Assembly: GCF_000383415.1 (NCBI RefSeq)
Contig: NZ_KB911258.1
Location: 454,267 to 518,266 of the forward strand
Reading direction: 5' to 3'
Origin: Hyphomicrobium zavarzinii ATCC 27496
GTDB lineage: Bacteria > Pseudomonadota > Alphaproteobacteria > Rhizobiales > Hyphomicrobiaceae
DNA length: 64,000 bases
In this document: positions 28,000 to 36,271 of the stretch, piece after piece
Numbering within the stretch: the first letter of the stretch is position 1
Layout: each line of letters begins with the position of its first letter
Notes under the pieces: model-generated
Database searches by the model: none
Seen by the model: the letters and a program-made list of their open reading frames with translations, nothing else
What the model was told of the DNA's origin: nothing
Translations under genes and position numbers: made by a program

Positions 28000-29115
28000 C
28001 TAAGCCGGACGGTGACGCCGCCCCGGGTTCGTGGGCAAGGAGACGATATGCGAGGTGTCGTCCTCTTGCGTGGCTTTGGGCGCAGGCGGCGAGGGCGGCG
28101 GAGGCTCGGCGACAGGGGCAGTTTGCGCGCGACGGGCGGCTGGGACCGAGTTCGCCCACCCATAGGCGAGCATCGTGATGATGGCGGAGGCGGCGAAGAA
28201 ATAGACGCCCGGCAGCACGGTCGCTTCCGTGTAGCCCGACGAGTTCACGTAGAAGATCATGAGCGCCAGCACCATCACATCCGTCATCGAGTACCGGCCG
28301 AGCCATTCCATGGTCGAGATCGATTTCTTGCGGAACTCGGGCGGGATGTCGGGAGAGGTGACGAGCGTGAGCAGATAGAACAGCTTCAGGAACGGGAAAA
28401 AGATCGAGAACAGGAACAGCACCACCGTCAGGAAGTACTCCTCGTTCTCGAACAGCGCCCAGATGATGGTCGCGATCGAGTGCTCGTTGGTCCACACGTA
28501 GATGGTGGTGAAGCGGATCACCGGCAGGATGATGCCGAGCGCGAAGAACACCGTCGCCAGGATGATCAGGAACGAGAGCACGAAGTTGCGGAACGGCGAG
28601 AGCGGGCGCGTCATCGCCGTCTGCGTCACGGGCTCGCGCATCGCCGCCAGACCTTCCGTGCGCAGCCAGGCATAGGAGAGGATCATCAGCACGACCGCGG
28701 CCGTGAAGAAGTAAACGCCCGACAGGCTCGCCGCGTCGTAGAAGCCCTGTGCCTTGATGAAGAAGATGGTGAGGGAGAGCACGAGCACGTCGTGCATCGA
28801 CCATTTGCCGAGCCACTCGAGCGCCTTGAGCCTGCGCTGCTGGCGCGTGATCTCGACGGCGGGGAGGGTGGAGACGAGCAGGAGATAAAGCAGCTTCAGG
28901 ACCGGCAGCACGATCGAGAAGATGAGAACGGTGCCGCCGAGAAACGTCTGCCCGTCCTCGATCAGCACCTGAACTGTCGAGAGCAGCGAATGCTCGGTTG
29001 TCCAGAAGACGTACTTGGTGAGCCGGATGATCGGCAGCGAGATGCCGAGAGCGAGGCACACCGCCGCCCCGATGATGGCGAGGCTCAACAGAAATCGCCG
29101 TCCGCCCAGCCTCAT
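28000..29115 (-). CDS. Paraquat-inducible protein A (PqiA)-like membrane protein
   Basis: This integral membrane protein of about 371 residues has two PqiA-type halves of four helices each. Family signatures are duplicated: GISLPIIRLTKY and GIILPVIRFTTIY open the two halves. PVLKLLYLLLVSTLP and FFPFLKLFYLLTLVTSP follow, and WLGKWSMHDVLVLSL and WLGRYSMTDVMVLAL close them. PqiA works with MCE-domain PqiB in envelope lipid transport; no pqiB is nearby. The C-terminus is a Pro-rich cytoplasmic tail. The start is uncertain: ATG at 29115 is used, and a TTG at 29181 would add 22 residues. Confidence 0.85.
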   Translation of the reverse strand: MRLGGRRFLLSLAIIGAAVCLALGISLPIIRLTKYVFWTTEHSLLSTVQVLIEDGQTFLGGTVLIFSIVLPVLKLLYLLLVSTLPAVEITRQQRRLKALEWLGKWSMHDVLVLSLTIFFIKAQGFYDAASLSGVYFFTAAVVLMILSYAWLRTEGLAAMREPVTQTAMTRPLSPFRNFVLSFLIILATVFFALGIILPVIRFTTIYVWTNEHSIATIIWALFENEEYFLTVVLFLFSIFFPFLKLFYLLTLVTSPDIPPEFRKKSISTMEWLGRYSMTDVMVLALMIFYVNSSGYTEATVLPGVYFFAASAIITMLAYGWANSVPAARRAQTAPVAEPPPPSPPAPKATQEDDTSHIVSLPTNPGRRHRPA

Positions 29116-29383
29116 CGCCCGATCCAAGCCCTGCACCCAGTCACGCCGCTCAGAATGAACTAGAGGCGGCCCCGGCGTCAAAACTTTGACCGGGTATGTA
29201 GGGTTGCGCCCGCTGGCTCGGCCGAAGTGCTCGCCTGGCCGCGGATAGCTTAAACCTCGACGTCCGTTTCAAGGCGGAAATCGCCCACCCCCGGCCGTTG
29301 CCGTGGAGGATATGAGCCGCCGCCGAAAAGTGCGGCGCCAGGTGGACGTCGCGCTACGGCGACGTGCTCCCTCTCTATCCCGC

Positions 29384-29412
29384 CATCCCGGCGGAGGCCG
29401 GGATCCAGACAC
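29384..29412. repeat. REP-like element, copy 2
   Basis: Identical to 27336-27364 except one base (GCGG for GCGC in the loop). It lies in the 398-base gap between the PqiA-like gene and grxD, where nothing else is recognised. Confidence 0.75.
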
Positions 29413-29513
29413 ATCGCAGCCATGCGTCGCGTTAGGGGAGAAGCCGTGCTCGACCGGGGCGACAGCCGCATCCAGCCCCTCTCGGAGCAGAAGCCACGAA
29501 GCGGTCCGCGGTC

Positions 29514-29855
29514 TTAGCCGTGGTTGGTATGGGCAATGCCCTTCTCGTGAATGAGCGCATGCAACTCACCAGCCTGGAACATCTCACGGACGATGTCGCA
29601 GCCGCCGATGAACTCGCCCTTCACGTAGAGCTGGGGAATGGTCGGCCAGTTGGTGTAGGCCTTGATGCCTTCACGAAGGGCCTGATCTTCCAGCACGTTG
29701 ACGTCCTTGTAGGGCACGCCGAGGTGGTTGAGGATCTGCGCCACCTGCGCGGAGAACCCGCACTGGGGGAACTTGGCCGTCCCCTTCATGAAAAGAACCA
29801 CGTCGTTGCTGTCGATGGTCTTCTTGATCGCATCGTTCACGGCCGCATCGGTCAT
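29514..29855 (-). CDS. grxD: Monothiol glutaredoxin Grx4 family
   Basis: This 113-residue CGFS glutaredoxin has its active site at residues 32-35 ([10 protein letters not shown]), with conserved [20 protein letters not shown] for glutathione and iron-sulphur cluster binding. Such proteins carry [2Fe-2S] clusters and form complexes with BolA. A bolA homologue lies just upstream on the same strand, the usual pairing, so the two are probably co-transcribed although 137 bases separate them. Confidence 0.95.
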   Translation of the reverse strand: MTDAAVNDAIKKTIDSNDVVLFMKGTAKFPQCGFSAQVAQILNHLGVPYKDVNVLEDQALREGIKAYTNWPTIPQLYVKGEFIGGCDIVREMFQAGELHALIHEKGIAHTNHG

Positions 29856-29992
29856 AGTCGGAGCCTTCCTGGTCTGGGCCCGGCGGCAAGCGCGCCGGTC
29901 TGAAATCGTGCCGGTAGATGTGGCGTCGATTGGGCAGTTGTCAATGCGCGCTTGGGCACGCCCGGGCAGGGCGCGCGCACGGCGGCCTCGTC

Positions 29993-30229
29993 TTACTCCG
30001 GCGGCGCGGCGGTGGTCAGCGCCAGGGCGTGCAGCACGCCGCCCATGCGCCCGCCGAGGGCGTCATAGACCATCTGATGCTGTTGCACCCTGGATTTGCC
30101 TTTGAATTCACGGCTTACCACGCGGGCAGCATAATGATCGCCATCTCCTGCGAGATCTTGGATGTCCACGGTGGCATCCGGAAACTTGGTCTTGATCAGC
30201 CGCTCGATCTCGGTCGGGTCCATGGGCAT
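29993..30229 (-). CDS. BolA-family protein
   Basis: This 78-residue single-domain BolA-like protein ([32 protein letters not shown], split here across the fold) has the conserved C-terminal [21 protein letters not shown]. It partners CGFS glutaredoxins in iron-sulphur cluster trafficking. It is upstream of grxD on the same strand. The start could be either of two ATGs six bases apart. Confidence 0.9.
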   Translation of the reverse strand: MPMDPTEIERLIKTKFPDATVDIQDLAGDGDHYAARVVSREFKGKSRVQQHQMVYDALGGRMGGVLHALALTTAAPPE

Positions 30230-30342
30230 GGGGCGTAGGGTCTCCTGAAACGGTCAAGGCCGCCTGGGCGGGCGGCCTTGCCAAGTCTACAGGGAGAGAA
30301 AACGAAGGGAAAGACGCGCGGCGGTTGTGCCTCCTCTCGCGT

Positions 30343-31158
30343 TCAGCGAGCGGGCTCAAGGGTCTTGATGCTGCCGGTCTCGATCCGGCCGGCATCGAGA
30401 TTGCGGGTATGGAGGTGGCCCGTCTGGGCGATGTAGGGCGCGATGCGGGCCAGCGCCACGAAGTTCGAATCCCCCGCCACGCGCGCCATCGAGAGCTCGA
30501 TCTCGGCGTTGCGGGCGGCGACGAATGCGATCTCGCGCTGGCGCTCGACGAGCGCGTGGCTCGTCTCGATCTCACGATTGCGGGCCTCCGCGAACATCTG
30601 GGTGCGCTGGGCCTCGTAGGCGGACGTCGATGCGGCGATCTCCGCATTCCGCTCGGCCGCGAAGGCTGCCGTGCGGACGCTTTCCACCATCTCCATCGAG
30701 CGGGCAATCTCCTGATTACGCGCTTCTTGGAAAAGTGCCGGGCGGGCGATCTGATGGCGCGCGAGCGACTGATGGATCTCGGCGTTGCGAGCGGCCACGA
30801 AAACGGCGATCTGGAACTTCTCGGCGCGCACGCGCCAGGCGTCGAGTTCCTGCATGCGCGCGGCGGCGAAGAGCGCCGGCCTCGCGGCAGCGCTCGCGAT
30901 TATAGAGGCGTCGATTTCACGATTGCGCGCCACGGCGAATTCCTTGCCGCGAGCCAATTTCGAAACGATGAGCGATCTTTCAATTTCGCTGTTGCGCTTG
31001 GCTGTCGCGAGCGCGGTGAGCACCGAAGCCTGGATGCTCGGTCCCATGATGGACTGCGAAATCCGGGGCGCGGGCGTGCTTTGAGGATGATGATCCAGCG
31101 AAAGAGGAACGAGGGCCGCAGTCAAGAGCCCGGCGAGGGTGAAGGTCGCGGTACGCAT
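30343..31158 (-). CDS. Exported protein of eight 23-residue tandem repeats
   Basis: This is a 271-residue protein. Start ATG at 31158 has GGGGAG 8 bases upstream and gives a signal peptide (MRTATFTLAGLLTAALVPLS). Residues 47-230 consist of eight contiguous units of exactly 23 residues with the pattern R-x-x-x-F-x-x-A-R-N-x-E-I-x-x-S. Good examples are RTQMFAEARNREIETSHALV and RPALFQEARNQEIARSMEMV. A short non-repeat tail ends IETGSIKTLEPAR. The units are predicted helical and amphipathic. No described repeat family is recognised. It is divergent from the aldehyde dehydrogenase gene across an AT-rich gap. Confidence 0.82.
   Translation of the reverse strand: MRTATFTLAGLLTAALVPLSLDHHPQSTPAPRISQSIMGPSIQASVLTALATAKRNSEIERSLIVSKLARGKEFAVARNREIDASIIASAAARPALFAAARMQELDAWRVRAEKFQIAVFVAARNAEIHQSLARHQIARPALFQEARNQEIARSMEMVESVRTAAFAAERNAEIAASTSAYEAQRTQMFAEARNREIETSHALVERQREIAFVAARNAEIELSMARVAGDSNFVALARIAPYIAQTGHLHTRNLDAGRIETGSIKTLEPAR
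30469..31020 (-). repeat. Coding tandem repeat, 8 x 69 bp
   Basis: This is the DNA for residues 47-230 of the exported repeat protein: eight 69-base units with no insertions or deletions between them. The CGCAATCGTGAGATC-like core (encoding ARN-x-EI) recurs in each unit, with third-position divergence indicating an old expansion. Confidence 0.8.
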
Positions 31159-31405
31159 TACTGAAACTCCCCTTGAAACTTGAGAGCCAGTATCCGCCCG
31201 CAAACTTAAACTTTTATCTATTCGAGAAATTTGCCGGATAGAAATCGCGAAATTTCCAAGAAAATAAAAGGAAGAAACTGGTTATTTTTTCATTTCCGAA
31301 TAGGCGGGCGCAGATACAAGGAGTCGCGGCCCTAGGGCTGGCCCCGCAGGGTTTTGCGTGCGAAGAGAGACGCCTGGGTCTGTTCAGGGAGGCAACACGA
31401 TCGAC

Positions 31406-32833
31406 ATGACGGAGCGGACGAAATTTTACATCGGTGGAGCGTGGGTCGAGCCGAAGGAGCTGCGGACGCTTCCGGTCGTCAATCCTGCGACCGAGGAGCC
31501 GCTCTACGAGATCGCACTCGGCAGCCCCGCCGATGTGGACAGCGCCGTCGCCGCTGCACGCGAGGCCTGGCCCGCCTTCGCCGCAACCACGCGCGAGGAG
31601 CGCGTGGCGCTGCTCACGCGCATCATGGAGATCTACTCGCGGCGCATGAGGGAGATCGGCGCCGCGGTGTCGGATGAGATGGGTGCGCCGCTCACGCTGG
31701 CCGAGCGGGCTCACGCGGGCTCCGGCCTCAGCCATTTCATGACGACGCTCGAAGCCTTGAAGACCTACGAGTTCGAGGAGCGCCTGGGCCACGCGCTCGT
31801 GGTGCGCGAGCCGGTCGGCGTCGCCGGCATGGTGACGCCGTGGAACTGGCCGCTGAACCAGATCGCCTGCAAGGTCGCCCCCGCGCTGGCCGCAGGCTGC
31901 ACCATGGTTCTGAAGCCGTCCGAATACACGCCGACCGCGGCGCTCATCCTGGCCGAGGTGCTGCACGAAGCCGGTGTGCCGCCGGGCGTGTTCAACATGA
32001 TCAACGGATTGGGCCCAGAGGTTGGCGCTGCGCTCAGTGCCCATCCCGGCATCGACATGATCTCGTTCACGGGTTCGACCCGCGCCGGGATCGATGTGGC
32101 GATCCGCGCCGCCCCCACCGTGAAGCGCGTGACTCAGGAGCTCGGCGGAAAGTCGCCGAACATCATTCTGCCCGACGCAGACTTCGAGAAGGCCGTGGCG
32201 GGCGGCACGCGCCACTGCTTCAACAATTCCGGCCAGTCCTGCAACGCGCCGACGCGCATGCTGGTGCCGGCCGAGCGCATGAAGGAGGCCGCGGAGATCG
32301 CGGCGGGCGTCGCCAACAGTCTCCGCGTCGGCAACCCGCGCACGGCGGGCATCGATCTCGGCCCCGTCGTCAATCGCACGCAGTGGGAGAAAATCCAGCG
32401 TCTGATCGAAAGTGGCGTGGCAGAAGGCGCAACGCTCGCGGCGGGTGGCCCCGGCCGCCCCGAGGGCTTGAACAAAGGCTTCTACGTGCGTCCGACCGTG
32501 TTCGCCGGCGTGACGCCCGAGATGACGATCGCGCGCGAGGAGATCTTCGGCCCCGTGCTCTCGATCCTCGCCTACAAGGACGAGGAGGAGGCTGTGCGCA
32601 TCGCCAACGACACGCCCTACGGCCTCGCGGGATACGTCTCGTCCGGCGACATCGCACACGCTCGCGCCGTCGCGCGGCGCATCCGGGCCGGCAACGTCAA
32701 CCTCAACGGCGTCATGAACGACCGCCGTGCGCCGTTCGGCGGCTTCAAGCAATCGGGCAACGGCCGCGAATGGGGCCGCTTCGGCCTGGAGGAATACCTC
32801 GAGGTCAAGGCCATCGGCGGCTGGGGCGAGTAG
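31406..32833 (+). CDS. Aldehyde dehydrogenase family protein
   Basis: This 475-residue NAD(P)-dependent aldehyde dehydrogenase has catalytic Cys at about residue 279 (NNSGQSCNAPTRM), general-base Glu in VTQELGGKSPN, and the cofactor loop FTGSTRAGIDV. Length is typical. Substrate is not evident; the AGNVNLNG and FGGFKQSGNGREWG motifs are general to the family. The start ATG at 31406 (MTERTKFYIGGAW) is where the fold begins. It is transcribed alone, with a VOC protein gene following after a hairpin. Confidence 0.92.
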   Translation: MTERTKFYIGGAWVEPKELRTLPVVNPATEEPLYEIALGSPADVDSAVAAAREAWPAFAATTREERVALLTRIMEIYSRRMREIGAAVSDEMGAPLTLAERAHAGSGLSHFMTTLEALKTYEFEERLGHALVVREPVGVAGMVTPWNWPLNQIACKVAPALAAGCTMVLKPSEYTPTAALILAEVLHEAGVPPGVFNMINGLGPEVGAALSAHPGIDMISFTGSTRAGIDVAIRAAPTVKRVTQELGGKSPNIILPDADFEKAVAGGTRHCFNNSGQSCNAPTRMLVPAERMKEAAEIAAGVANSLRVGNPRTAGIDLGPVVNRTQWEKIQRLIESGVAEGATLAAGGPGRPEGLNKGFYVRPTVFAGVTPEMTIAREEIFGPVLSILAYKDEEEAVRIANDTPYGLAGYVSSGDIAHARAVARRIRAGNVNLNGVMNDRRAPFGGFKQSGNGREWGRFGLEEYLEVKAIGGWGE

Positions 32834-32857
32834 CGCCAGGAGAGGCGCGTCTGCATG

Positions 32858-32896
32858 GTCCGGCAACGCTGAGGGCTAAGCCGTCGAGTGCCGGAC
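32858..32896 (+). terminator. Weak hairpin after aldehyde dehydrogenase gene
   Basis: GTCCGGCA pairs with TGCCGGAC around a 23-base loop, followed by CGGCTTTCATC. There is no proper T run, so it is only a possible terminator. Confidence 0.4.
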
Positions 32897-33005
32897 CGGC
32901 TTTCATCTGGCAGCCACGGCGGAAAAAGTTGCGGCGCGATGTCGGATAGGCAGGATCGCCGTCGTCCTTGAGGCATCAACCCTTCCCGGGACGAGAGGAG
33001 ACGCC

Positions 33006-33479
33006 ATGGCCAAGAACACGATCTGCGTCTGGTACGACAAGGATGCCGAGGCTGCCGCGCGGTTCTATGCGGCGACCTTCCCCGACAGCACCGTCACGGC
33101 TGTTCACCGCGCGCCGAGCGACTATCCGTCCGGCAAGGCGGGCGATGTTCTCACCGTGGAGTTCACGGTGGCGGGCGTTCCGTGCCTCGGCCTCAACGGC
33201 GGCCCGGCCTTCAAGCACACCGAAGCCTTCTCGTTCCAGATCGCGACCGACGATCAGGAGGAGACAGACCGCTACTGGAACGCCATTGTCGGCAACGGCG
33301 GCCAGGAGAGCGCGTGCGGCTGGTGCAAGGACAAGTGGGGCATCTCCTGGCAGATCACGCCGCGCGTGCTGACGGAGGCACTTGCCGCCGGCGGGGCGGA
33401 AGCAAAACGTGCCTTCGAGGCGATGATGACCATGGGCAAGATCGACATCGCCGCCATCGAAGCCGCCCGGCGCGGGTGA
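33006..33479 (+). CDS. VOC-superfamily (PhnB-like) protein
   Basis: This is a 157-residue vicinal-oxygen-chelate protein of the PhnB / 3-demethylubiquinone-methyltransferase-like group. It shows KNTICVWYDKDAEAAARFYA, FPDSTVTAVHRAP, VLTVEFTVAGVPCLGLNGGP and KWGISWQITPRVL. The reaction is unknown; many members are uncharacterised. GAGGAG precedes the ATG. Downstream DNA contains a small TCCCGGCAAAAGCCGGGA hairpin at 33557. Confidence 0.88.
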   Translation: MAKNTICVWYDKDAEAAARFYAATFPDSTVTAVHRAPSDYPSGKAGDVLTVEFTVAGVPCLGLNGGPAFKHTEAFSFQIATDDQEETDRYWNAIVGNGGQESACGWCKDKWGISWQITPRVLTEALAAGGAEAKRAFEAMMTMGKIDIAAIEAARRG

Positions 33480-33556
33480 ACGGGGCCGGGACTATCTAAG
33501 CGCTCTCTAAGAAGCGACGCCGAACCACCCTCCAAGGCCGAACGCCCCACAACCAA

Positions 33557-33574
33557 TCCCGGCAAAAGCCGGGA
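33557..33574. repeat. Short perfect hairpin in intergenic DNA
   Basis: TCCCGGC and GCCGGGA are separated by AAAA. It has no T tail. It resembles the short intergenic palindromes elsewhere in this genome. Confidence 0.5.
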
Positions 33575-33599
33575 CCTTCACGCGTTATGTGAGATGACT

Positions 33600-33619
33600 G
33601 CTTTTGACCCGAAGCGGAC
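33600..33619 (+). repeat. 20-bp dispersed repeat, copy 1
   Basis: GCTTTTGACCCGAAGCGGAC here matches 39351-39370 with one difference. Read as protein it starts M(T/S)AFDPK, a known spurious-ORF repeat of Rhizobiales intergenic DNA. Confidence 0.7.
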
Positions 33620-33689
33620 GTCTTCAATATTCTGGTTGAGAACTCACCGGCGCCTTCCCAGTCTAGCCGCAATCCAGTAAAATTACGGC

Positions 33690-34727
33690 GTGACCGCCAA
33701 GAACCCAGCCAACGAAAAACAACATTATGTTCCGGAGGTCGTCCTGACCCTCTTTGCCGAAGCGGCTGGCAAAGAAAGACTATGCGTGTTCGACAAGCAC
33801 AGCGGGCGCGCCTTTCCGGGACCAACGGCGGTCCAGAAGCTTTGCAAAGAAAGCGGCTTCTACACCGCGGACGCGGCCCACGGCTCCGTCTCTATAGAGA
33901 GCGCCTTCCACGAGCTTGAGAATGAATACCGAAAGATCGCGGGAAAGGTCATCGCGGCGCGGTCTCTCGCAGTCCTCTCGGCACAAGAACGTGGCACTCT
34001 TGTCGGCTTCGTCTGCGTGCAATATCTGCGCGTTCCCCGGCTACGCATAGGCTTTGCGCAAATGACAAAGGTGATCGCCGACAAAGTGCGCGCCTTAGCG
34101 CCCGAAGCCCCGAACCTTGGTGAGTTCGAGCTGGGTGACAACGAGATCCGCCTGCAACACCTAGAGTTCATCGCGCGGGGCGCCGTTGAAGGCACTAACA
34201 TTCTCTCAGAGTACGTCTGGTTCCTCATCGAGCCTGAAGCAGGGCGCGGTTTGTGGATTTCCGATTGTCCCGTCGTCATGCACAACGATGAGAAGAGCAT
34301 CTATGCCGGGCTCGGCTTCGCATCCCCAGGGGTGCAGATCTATTTTCCCCTTACGCCCAAACTTCTTCTTGCTTGCTGGCATCCAGTCGTAGCGGGACAG
34401 TTCTTGCAGCAGCGCGACTCCGCCAGAAAGCACCTCGGCCAAATGAAGGGACAGTACACGCTCGGCCTCAACGGCAACAAGGCGGCGCTCGCCGTTGAGA
34501 TCGATGCAATGGAGGAGACGCTCAAGCCTATCGAGCATATCATCAACGCCTTCGAGACCGGTGGCTCGGCCATGGCTTCGGCCGACAACGTCCGGCACTT
34601 CAACGCGCTGCAGTTTCAGTGGTCGCATCGCTTCATTTTGTGCACCGAAGGCGCGTTCGACGAGGCCGCCCATCTGTTGAAGGAACATCCACACCTGAAG
34701 ACCGGCATAGCGATGGGCGGTGACTAA
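33690..34727 (+). CDS. DUF4238 domain-containing protein
   Basis: This 345-residue protein starts at GTG and shows the DUF4238 signature near its N-terminus: NEKQHYVPEVVLTLFAEAAG, then LCVFDKHSGRAF. The central part includes YVWFLIEPEAGRGLWISDCP and YFPLTPKLLLACWHP. DUF4238 proteins are sporadic and uncharacterised. The gene has noticeably lower GC than its neighbours, is isolated between repeat-bearing spacers, and looks horizontally acquired. Confidence 0.82.
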   Translation: MTAKNPANEKQHYVPEVVLTLFAEAAGKERLCVFDKHSGRAFPGPTAVQKLCKESGFYTADAAHGSVSIESAFHELENEYRKIAGKVIAARSLAVLSAQERGTLVGFVCVQYLRVPRLRIGFAQMTKVIADKVRALAPEAPNLGEFELGDNEIRLQHLEFIARGAVEGTNILSEYVWFLIEPEAGRGLWISDCPVVMHNDEKSIYAGLGFASPGVQIYFPLTPKLLLACWHPVVAGQFLQQRDSARKHLGQMKGQYTLGLNGNKAALAVEIDAMEETLKPIEHIINAFETGGSAMASADNVRHFNALQFQWSHRFILCTEGAFDEAAHLLKEHPHLKTGIAMGGD

Positions 34728-34837
34728 ACGCGCAGGCAGCCAGCCGCCGCACGGGAACCCCGATCTACAGTCCGCTCCTGCCCCCAAGCGATAACCACCC
34801 AGCAAGCGCACCGTGTCGTCACCGACGCGTGGCCAAT

Positions 34838-35284
34838 TCATCGCCAGCGCTTGCCCTTAGAGAGACCAAAACGCGCTCCGATCAGCACGAACAGCATCAT
34901 TCCGGCGGACGCCACGAAGCTCCAGGGGCGCGGATCGATTGAGCCTTCCAGGGACATAAGACGGAGTATCGGATCCAAAACGATACTGCTGAGACTGGCG
35001 GCGACGAAAGCGCCGAGCACCGCCAGCGCTATGCTCACGACATAACCTCCCGCACCACGCGCATTGACTATCGCCTCATGGGTTCCGACAGCGATTGCCG
35101 CGGCGAGAAAAGCCAGCGTGAGAAGTATCGTGCCCGCAACGCTCGACTGCGGGACCGCGCCCGTCGCCTTTTGAAAGGCGATGTCTACGATGACGATGCC
35201 AAGAATGGCAATCAGCGCGATCTGCTGCATGAGGTCGATCACCCGAGCGCGTAATCGGAGACGGCCTTCGCGTTCATACCACAT
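34838..35284 (-). CDS. Small membrane protein of unknown function
   Basis: This is a 148-residue protein with about four membrane helices (QIALIAILGIVIVDIAF, GTILLTLAFLAAAIAVG, YVVSIALAVLGAFVAASL and WSFVASAGMMLFVLIG) after a basic start (MWYEREGRLRLRARVID). It is divergent from arsR, so it may share the ars regulatory region, but no arsenic link is visible in the protein itself. Confidence 0.7.
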   Translation of the reverse strand: MWYEREGRLRLRARVIDLMQQIALIAILGIVIVDIAFQKATGAVPQSSVAGTILLTLAFLAAAIAVGTHEAIVNARGAGGYVVSIALAVLGAFVAASLSSIVLDPILRLMSLEGSIDPRPWSFVASAGMMLFVLIGARFGLSKGKRWR

Positions 35285-35370
35285 CGGAAGCGAAGTGACC
35301 GAGCCTGTGACGCCTTCCCCTGATAAGGCGTGTTCGAAAGAAAACGCGATCGCATCTGCTCTTCATATTG

Positions 35371-35396
35371 CACACTACAATAATTATTGTAGTGTG
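35371..35396. promoter_or_regulatory. 26-bp perfect palindrome, likely ArsR operator
   Basis: The half-site CACACTACAATAA is followed immediately by its exact reverse complement, ending 5 bases before the arsR ATG. Position and symmetry fit autorepression by ArsR, released by arsenite or antimonite. The site probably covers the -10 region or ribosome binding site. Confidence 0.75.
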
Positions 35397-35401
35397 GGTG
35401 T

Positions 35402-35737
35402 ATGGATGAGAACCAGGCAGTAACCGCCCTTGCCGCGCTCGCGCATCAGCAGCGCCTTGCGATCTTCCGTTTGCTGGTGGTCGAAGGCCCCAATGGCCTG
35501 CCGGCATCGGAGATTGCCGAAGCTGTGGGGGCAACGCCGACAGGCGCCTCCTTTCATCTGAAGGAGCTGGATCGGGCCGGTCTGATCCGCGGCACGCGAG
35601 ACGGCCGGTTCATCCGTTACGCGGTTCACGTCGAAGGCATGCGCCAGCTTTTGACTTACCTCACCGAGGATTGCTGCCAGGGCAAACCGCAGCTCTGTGG
35701 CGCAAGCGTCAAGAAGGTCCGTAGCGTCTGTAAGTAA
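35402..35737 (+). CDS. arsR: ArsR-family arsenic-responsive repressor
   Basis: This 111-residue winged-helix repressor shows the ArsR helix-turn-helix ASEIAEAVGATPTGASFHLK followed by ELDRAGLIRGTRDGRFIRYA. The C-terminal ECC-like site (EDCCQGKPQLC) is that of the rhizobial ArsR group, where metalloid sensing uses C-terminal cysteines. It heads the operon arsR-arsC-aqpS-arsC-arsH with short gaps, and a perfect palindrome lies just in front. Confidence 0.92.
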   Translation: MDENQAVTALAALAHQQRLAIFRLLVVEGPNGLPASEIAEAVGATPTGASFHLKELDRAGLIRGTRDGRFIRYAVHVEGMRQLLTYLTEDCCQGKPQLCGASVKKVRSVCK

Positions 35738-35749
35738 GGGAGGCCAACG

Positions 35750-36271
35750 ATGACAACAGAGAAGCCGCTCAACGTGCTGTTCCTCTGCACTCACAATTCT
35801 GCGCGCTCCGTCATCGCGGAGGCGATCCTCAACCGTCTAGGTGCCGGACGTTTCAGGGCCTACAGCGCCGGCAGCCAGCCGAGCGGCAGGGTGCATCGGT
35901 ATGCCCACGAGCTCTTGGAGAAGCTCAACTACGATACGTCTTCGTTGCGCTCGAAGTCCTGGGAGGAATTCACGGGGCCGGGCGCGCCAGACCTCGATTT
36001 CGTGTTCACGGTCTGCGACAATGCAGCCAATGAAGTCTGCCCCGTTTGGCCGGGCCAGCCCATCAGCGCCCATTGGGGCTTGCCCGATCCGGGCATGGCC
36101 GAGGGCAATGAGAGCGAGCGGCGCTTTGCCTTCGCCGATACGCATCGGATGCTCTACCAGCGGATCAGCATCTTCACGAACCTGCCGCTCGCCTCGCTCG
36201 ACAAGCTGTCGCTTCAAAAGCGTCTGGACGAGATCGGAGGCGCGGCCGTGGCTGCACCGGAGGACGCCTGA
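35750..36271 (+). CDS. arsC: Arsenate reductase, low-molecular-weight phosphatase type
   Basis: This is a 173-residue enzyme of the protein-tyrosine-phosphatase fold. The catalytic P-loop CTHNSARS begins at Cys13, and LPDPGMAEGNE carries the acid Asp. It reduces arsenate to arsenite. It is the second gene of the ars operon. Its stop shares a base with the aqpS start (TGATG), implying translational coupling. Confidence 0.92.
   Translation: MTTEKPLNVLFLCTHNSARSVIAEAILNRLGAGRFRAYSAGSQPSGRVHRYAHELLEKLNYDTSSLRSKSWEEFTGPGAPDLDFVFTVCDNAANEVCPVWPGQPISAHWGLPDPGMAEGNESERRFAFADTHRMLYQRISIFTNLPLASLDKLSLQKRLDEIGGAAVAAPEDA

Noticed and set aside
30455-30480. GTTCGAATCCCC string resembling a tRNA T-arm
   Set aside because: It lies inside the repeat-protein gene and no acceptor, D or anticodon arms can be folded around it.
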